25,938 nucleotides of DNA from a virus, in IMG/VR virus record IMGVR_UViG_3300030331_002565, positions 1 through 25,938 of that record, one strand, 5' to 3'. Each line of letters starts with the position of its first letter. Position 1 is the first letter of the stretch. Under the pieces are notes generated by a model, which was not told the origin of the DNA, ran no database searches, and worked only from the letters and a program-made list of their open reading frames with translations. Positions 22,874-25,938 of this stretch are shown here, in pieces. The translations under genes were made by a program, and so were the position numbers.

Positions 22874-24310
22874 CTAAACTATCCAATCTGTAACATTTTC
22901 CTGCAAAACAACACTTGCTATGTCAATTTTACTTCTTAAGGCTTGTAACACTTTTTCATCTACTGTTTTCTCTGCAATAATGTCTATGTATGTTACTTTA
23001 TTCACTTGACCAATGCGATGTGCTCGGTCTTCACTTTGTAATCTAACTTCAAGGTCATAACTGTTACTATAATATATAACAGTAGATGCTTGAGTAAGAG
23101 TTAGACCATAACCACCAGTTCTAGGTTGTCCTACAAAAAACCTTACTGGGCTATCTGGGTTTTGGAAAGATGACATAGCATAATCTCGTTGGTCAGTGCT
23201 AGTAGCACCATAGTAAGATACCACACTATCTTCGCCATACATATTTGTTAGCAACTCTACAATGCTCTCAATATCGTGTGTAAAGTTAGCCCATATAATA
23301 GCTTTGCCATTTATCTCTTCAACAACTGCTTCTAACTCTTTTATTTTAGCTGATGAAAAAGTTTTTATTGTACCATCATCTAATTTTACATGTCCAGAAC
23401 AAACTTGTTGTAGCCTAAGTAATTGTGTCAATATTGTGGTGGGAGTAACTGTACCCTCTTCACATATACCAAGTGCTATCTTTTTTAAGTCGCTATACAT
23501 TTTAGCTTGTTCAGGTGAAAGTTCTACAACTCGCTTTGTATATACTTTGTCTGGCAAGTCCAAACAATCTTGCTTTCTAACTCTATAACTAAAATTATCT
23601 AACAAACCATTTAACTCCTTTAGGTTTTTGTATCCTACTATTTGGTTAAAACTATATGAACCTAAGTTACGTCTTTTTATTATCGCATACTCATATTGAA
23701 AACTATAAAAACTTTTATGACCAAGTAACTCTGGATTTAAAAATTCACATTGTGTGTACAAATCCATAGGGCTTTTTGTTATCGGACTACCAGTCATAAT
23801 TCTACGGTACTTTGCCATTTTACCAAGCTTCACTATTGACTTAGTGCGTTTAGCATTCTTACTTTTTATTGTGGTACTTTCATCTATAGCCATAAGTGTG
23901 CTATGAGCCAACAAAAACTTTTCTGCTACTTCTACACCTTTGCGTGTGCTAAATGCCTCAATGTTCATCAAAAATATTTTTAAATTGTAATTATCCTCAA
24001 ACAACTTTTTCCAAGTCGTTAAAAACTTTTGTGTGTGATTAGGTTGCCATATACAAATGTCTGCTAACACATGTTCTGGCATATGGGTAGGTATCTCATT
24101 ACTAGACCAGTTTCTGTACACACCTTTTGGTGCGATAATAAGAACACCACCTATATGACCTTTGTCATACAGCACACTAAAATTATCTATTAAAACTTTA
24201 GACTTACCAGTTCCCATATCCATAAAATATGCAAACTCATCTAAGTTCCAACCTTTCCTTAGAGCAGTCAACTGATGCTCATAGGGAGGCATCTTAAATT
24301 TATATTTCAT
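22874..24310 (-). CDS. SNF2/DEAD-like superfamily 2 helicase, 478 aa
   Basis: Helicase motifs appear in order: FMDMGTGKSKVLI (Walker A, Lys36), IIAPKGVYRNW (Ia), LMAIDEST (motif II, Asp143-Glu144 in a DEST variant), RRIMTGSPITKSP (III), IIWANFTHDIESI (IV), GGYGLTLTQASTVIYYSN (V) and EVRLQSEDRAHRIGQ (VI, with the arginine finger). This is an SNF2-family ATPase of the short phage type. Such proteins remodel or unwind DNA during replication, recombination or takeover. The catalytic motifs are complete. It is transcribed leftward, opposite to all other genes, from a TATAAT-type promoter at 24331-24359. AAGG precedes its ATG at 24308-24310. Confidence 0.92.
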   Translation of the reverse strand: MKYKFKMPPYEHQLTALRKGWNLDEFAYFMDMGTGKSKVLIDNFSVLYDKGHIGGVLIIAPKGVYRNWSSNEIPTHMPEHVLADICIWQPNHTQKFLTTWKKLFEDNYNLKIFLMNIEAFSTRKGVEVAEKFLLAHSTLMAIDESTTIKSKNAKRTKSIVKLGKMAKYRRIMTGSPITKSPMDLYTQCEFLNPELLGHKSFYSFQYEYAIIKRRNLGSYSFNQIVGYKNLKELNGLLDNFSYRVRKQDCLDLPDKVYTKRVVELSPEQAKMYSDLKKIALGICEEGTVTPTTILTQLLRLQQVCSGHVKLDDGTIKTFSSAKIKELEAVVEEINGKAIIWANFTHDIESIVELLTNMYGEDSVVSYYGATSTDQRDYAMSSFQNPDSPVRFFVGQPRTGGYGLTLTQASTVIYYSNSYDLEVRLQSEDRAHRIGQVNKVTYIDIIAEKTVDEKVLQALRSKIDIASVVLQENVTDWIV

Positions 24311-24330
24311 TACCTTAACTTTCTGACTTT

Positions 24331-24359
24331 ATTATATACAAACTGTTTTAAAAATTTAA
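24331..24359 (-). promoter_or_regulatory. Leftward promoter of the helicase
   Basis: On the minus strand the -10 box is a perfect TATAAT (24331-24336), with a 17-base spacer and a weak -35 box TTAAAT (24354-24359, 3 of 6). The predicted leader is about 15 bases and includes AAGG before the ATG. Confidence 0.5.
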
Positions 24360-24384
24360 GCTCTTTTTTGTCGGTGTGATATTC

Positions 24385-24454
24385 TTCGCGAAACGGAAAA
24401 TATATCGATATCTGATATTACAATATCTGATTTATCAAGTAGACTAAATTTAGT
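24385..24454. promoter_or_regulatory. Cluster of palindromes and repeats, possible operators
   Basis: TTCGCGAA (24385-24392), ATATCGATAT (24402-24411) and ACTAAATTTAGT (24443-24454) are perfect palindromes. ATATCTGAT is repeated directly at 24408-24416 and 24423-24431, 15 bases apart. The cluster lies between the two divergent promoters and is a natural site for a phage repressor or activator, or for replication initiation. No protein binding is demonstrated. Confidence 0.4.
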
Positions 24455-24482
24455 TTTACTACTATATATAAAAGTATATATT
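24455..24482 (+). promoter_or_regulatory. Rightward early promoter
   Basis: The -35 box is TTTACT (24455-24460, 4 of 6), the spacer is 16 bases, and the -10 box is TATATT (24477-24482, 5 of 6). Transcription should begin near 24489, which coincides with the first base of the long inverted repeat at 24488. Confidence 0.5.
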
Positions 24483-24487
24483 TAATA

Positions 24488-24600
24488 GTTGCTAATGCTT
24501 AGTAGCGTGACATGCTAACCGTTCACTAGGCTAACACCAAGAACCACCAAGTTTCTAGGCAAAGGTGGTGAGGTGGCGACAAGGGTTAAGTATTAGCAAC
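24488..24600 (+). ncRNA. Structured 5' leader RNA (riboswitch-like candidate)
   Basis: The ends pair over 14 positions: GTTGCTAATGCTTA (24488-24501) with TAAGTATTAGCAAC (24587-24600), with one G-U pair, and two more G-U pairs are possible. Inside are a hairpin TAGC-gtgacat-GCTA (24503-24517) and a larger one in which CACC (24535-24538) pairs with GGTG (24572-24575) and ACCACC (24543-24548) with GGTGGT (24564-24569). Together these make a closed three-way junction beginning at the predicted transcription start and ending 8 bases before AGGAGA. I cannot match it to a known riboswitch class. Confidence 0.45.
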
Positions 24601-24608
24601 AACGGCAT

Positions 24609-24614
24609 AGGAGA
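24609..24614 (+). promoter_or_regulatory. Ribosome-binding site deciding the 24619 start
   Basis: AGGAGA lies 4 bases before ATG 24619 and just past the leader structure. It argues against the GTG at 24565, which lies within a stem of the leader. Confidence 0.7.
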
Positions 24615-24618
24615 AAGT

Positions 24619-24936
24619 ATGACGGTCTTTATAACGCAGGAAGTTCCAGGGAGAGATATTACAAAAGCCTCTGAGTATGGTGATTTGCAAATATTAATTC
24701 CAGCAAAAGAACAAGTAGCCTTATCAGCACAACCAACAGTTAGGCGGATAAATAGGTTACTGCGTAAGTTTAATGACAATGATTACTTGCTACTTTCAGG
24801 GGATCCCGTGATTATTGGCATCTCTTGTGCCGTTGCCATGTCTAATAATGTAGGCAAATTAAATATATTAAAGTGGGATAGGCAAGATGAAGAGTACTAT
24901 CCAGTAACAGTTGACATCTATGACAAGGAGGTATAA
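24619..24936 (+). CDS. Conserved early protein of marine phages, 105 aa
   Basis: The protein starts at ATG 24619: TVFITQEVPGRDITKASEYG, then DLQILIPAKEQVALSAQPTV, RRINRLLRKFNDNDYLLLSG, DPVIIGISCAVAMSNNVGKL and ILKWDRQDEEYYPVTVDIYD. I recognise the QEVxGRDIxKAxEYGD, QPTVRRxNRxLRxFNDxDYLLLxGDP and LKWDRxxxxYYPV pattern as conserved in many phages early in the genome; its function is unknown. The fold looks alpha/beta and small. It is the first gene behind the early promoter and structured leader, so it is probably made soon after infection. The next gene begins immediately after its stop, behind AAGGAGG (24926-24932). Confidence 0.8.
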   Translation: MTVFITQEVPGRDITKASEYGDLQILIPAKEQVALSAQPTVRRINRLLRKFNDNDYLLLSGDPVIIGISCAVAMSNNVGKLNILKWDRQDEEYYPVTVDIYDKEV

Positions 24937-25482
24937 ATGGATTTTGAAACAACTGCAAACGAACTTACTAAGGTAAGCGAACAAGGATTGAGTAATGTCA
25001 GTTCTTTGTGTAAAAAACAATTACAACTTGAGGACAGAGTAAAAGAACTCAAGGCTGAATTAAAAGAAACTGAGGGAACACTAAGAGAAATATCACAAGA
25101 CTTGTTACCCTCTGCTATGCAAGAACAAAACTTAAAAACTTTGCAAACAGAAGATGGACATGAGATTACGGTTACTGATTTTGTTTCGGCACACATATCA
25201 GAAGCTAATCGTAAAGATGCACATGATTGGTTAACTTCTAATGGTTTTGGAAGTTTGATAAAGAATACTGTTACGGCTTCATTTGGTAGGAACGAAGATA
25301 ATAAGGCTAAAGATTTATTAGCTGACTTACAAGGTCAGGGCATGGCAGTTACAAATAAAGTTTGGGTAGAGCCACAAACTTTAAAGTCGTTTGTTAAGGA
25401 ACAAACTGGAAAAGGTGAAAATATACCTCATGACTTGTTTGGTGTATTTTTAGGTTTACAAACTAAAATAAGGAGAAAGTAA
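24937..25482 (+). CDS. Conserved early protein with coiled coil, 181 aa
   Basis: Residues about 20-55 form a coiled coil (QLQLEDRVKELKAELKETEG). The body then runs LLPSAMQEQNLKTLQTEDG, ITVTDFVSAHISEANRKDA, HDWLTSNGFGSLIKNTVTAS, FGRNEDNKAKDLLADLQGQG, VWVEPQTLKSFVKEQTG and DLFGVFLGLQTKIRRK. This organisation (coiled coil, then HDWLxxNGFGxLIKNxVTxxFGR, then EPxTLKxFVxEQ, then LFGVFxG) is recurrent in early regions of marine and other phages, next to DNA-replication genes. It may be a nucleic-acid-associated protein; no activity is known to me. AAGGAGG lies just upstream of its ATG. Confidence 0.8.
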   Translation: MDFETTANELTKVSEQGLSNVSSLCKKQLQLEDRVKELKAELKETEGTLREISQDLLPSAMQEQNLKTLQTEDGHEITVTDFVSAHISEANRKDAHDWLTSNGFGSLIKNTVTASFGRNEDNKAKDLLADLQGQGMAVTNKVWVEPQTLKSFVKEQTGKGENIPHDLFGVFLGLQTKIRRK

Positions 25483-25938
25483 ATGGCTGAAGTAGTCAAA
25501 AAACAAGAAGGAGCACTTGTCAACGCTTCATTTGAAGAAATGTCTGGTCTTGGTTTTGCTGAGACAACAACACAAGATATGTCAATACCTTTTTTAAGAA
25601 TACTTGGAGCACAAAGCCCACAAGTAGATGAAAACGAAGGTGCATATGTTTCAGGTGCAAAGGCAGGAATGATATATAACACAGTAGCAAATGCAGTTTA
25701 CTCTGGTGCAAGTGATAAAGGTATTACAGTCGTGCCTTGTTATTACAATAGAAGGTTTGTTGAGTGGAAACCAAGAGATCAGGGTGGTGGGTATGTAGGC
25801 AGTTACTTGCCTGATGACCCAATAGTAGCAACTGCTACACGCAACGATAACAATGATGAGGTATTGCCAAATGGTAATCTACTTACCAACACGGCTCAAC
25901 ACTTCGTTATGTTGTTAGAGGGGGAGCAATATAGCAGA
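25483..25938 (+). CDS. Conserved early phage protein, 3' partial
   Basis: ATG 25483 follows AGGAG at 25471-25475 and the frame is open for 152 codons to the window end. The protein contains TTQDMSIPFLRILGAQSPQV, then AKAGMIYNTVANAVYSG, GITVVPCYYNRRFVEWKPRD and TAQHFVMLLEGEQ. I know this pattern from phage early/recombination cassettes, where it follows the previous coiled-coil family; single-strand DNA binding or a DNA-metabolism role is suspected but not shown here. The rest of the gene lies outside the window. Confidence 0.75.
   Translation, partial: MAEVVKKQEGALVNASFEEMSGLGFAETTTQDMSIPFLRILGAQSPQVDENEGAYVSGAKAGMIYNTVANAVYSGASDKGITVVPCYYNRRFVEWKPRDQGGGYVGSYLPDDPIVATATRNDNNDEVLPNGNLLTNTAQHFVMLLEGEQYSR

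Larger units (their letters stand above)
24311..24618. other. Divergent intergenic control region
   Basis: This 308-base, very AT-rich gap separates the leftward helicase from the rightward early genes. From left to right it contains the helicase ribosome-binding site and promoter, a TTCGCGAA palindrome, a cluster of palindromes and repeats, a rightward promoter, and a structured leader ending 8 bases before a ribosome-binding site. I see no credible gene in it. Confidence 0.7.

Noticed and set aside
24511-24538. tRNA-like 3' end (GTTCACTAGG...CTAACACCA)
   Set aside because: No acceptor stem pairing upstream and no D or anticodon arm can be drawn, so the resemblance is chance.
24518-24600. 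Glutamine riboswitch because of a CGTTCA stretch
   Set aside because: Other conserved parts of that class (the GGAAGTAGG-type core) are absent and the layout differs.
24565-24618. Upstream GTG start for the first early gene
   Set aside because: The extension lies inside the structured leader and lacks a ribosome-binding site; ATG 24619 has AGGAGA at a good distance.

Overview
The window is a phage genome segment, most likely a short-tailed (podovirus-like) marine phage of a low-G+C host such as a SAR11/Pelagibacter-type alphaproteobacterium. The evidence is dense co-directional packing (most genes overlap by ATGA or TAATG), AT-rich DNA, an adaptor/nozzle/internal-virion-protein set with no tape-measure gene, and many protein families that I recognise from marine metagenomic phages. 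The host and the exact phage group are inference; terminase, portal, major capsid, polymerase and integrase are not in the window.

Layout. (1) 1-1269: small Lys/Arg-rich proteins, a conserved unknown protein, and a 54-aa protein made of KKKS-aromatic-A-M-GG repeats. (2) 1269-3894: head-tail adaptor-like proteins, a Rossmann-like unknown protein and small connector-region proteins. (3) 3896-8362: tail and fibre proteins, including one with an apparent blue-copper (cupredoxin) domain, one ending in an S74 self-cleaving chaperone, and a glycine-rich adhesin. (4) 8363-11439: an AT-rich cassette with three clear and one divergent 2-oxoglutarate/Fe(II) oxygenase-like proteins and a QueC-like PP-loop enzyme. 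It is preceded by a terminator-like hairpin and a sigma70-like promoter, and it interrupts the structural operon. (5) 11440-21538: tail nozzle/hub protein and large internal virion (ejection) proteins. (6) 21535-22801: lysis module with a T4-type lysozyme and two membrane proteins, one carrying a perfect EF-hand loop. (7) 22838-22872: terminator, then a leftward SNF2-type helicase. (8) 24311-24618: a divergent control region with two promoters, palindromes, short repeats and a strongly structured RNA leader. (9) 24619-end: rightward early-type genes of unknown function.

How it works together. The rightward late operon builds the tail, the fibres and the proteins injected with the DNA, then lyses the cell. 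The helicase and the 24619-25938 genes are probably expressed early from the divergent region using host RNA polymerase. The oxygenase/QueC cassette looks like an independently transcribed 'moron' whose products may modify a small molecule, a nucleotide or a virion protein. Its substrate cannot be read from the sequence, and it is the most interesting system here. The copper-site fibre protein and the structured leader at 24488-24600 are the next best candidates for undescribed biology.
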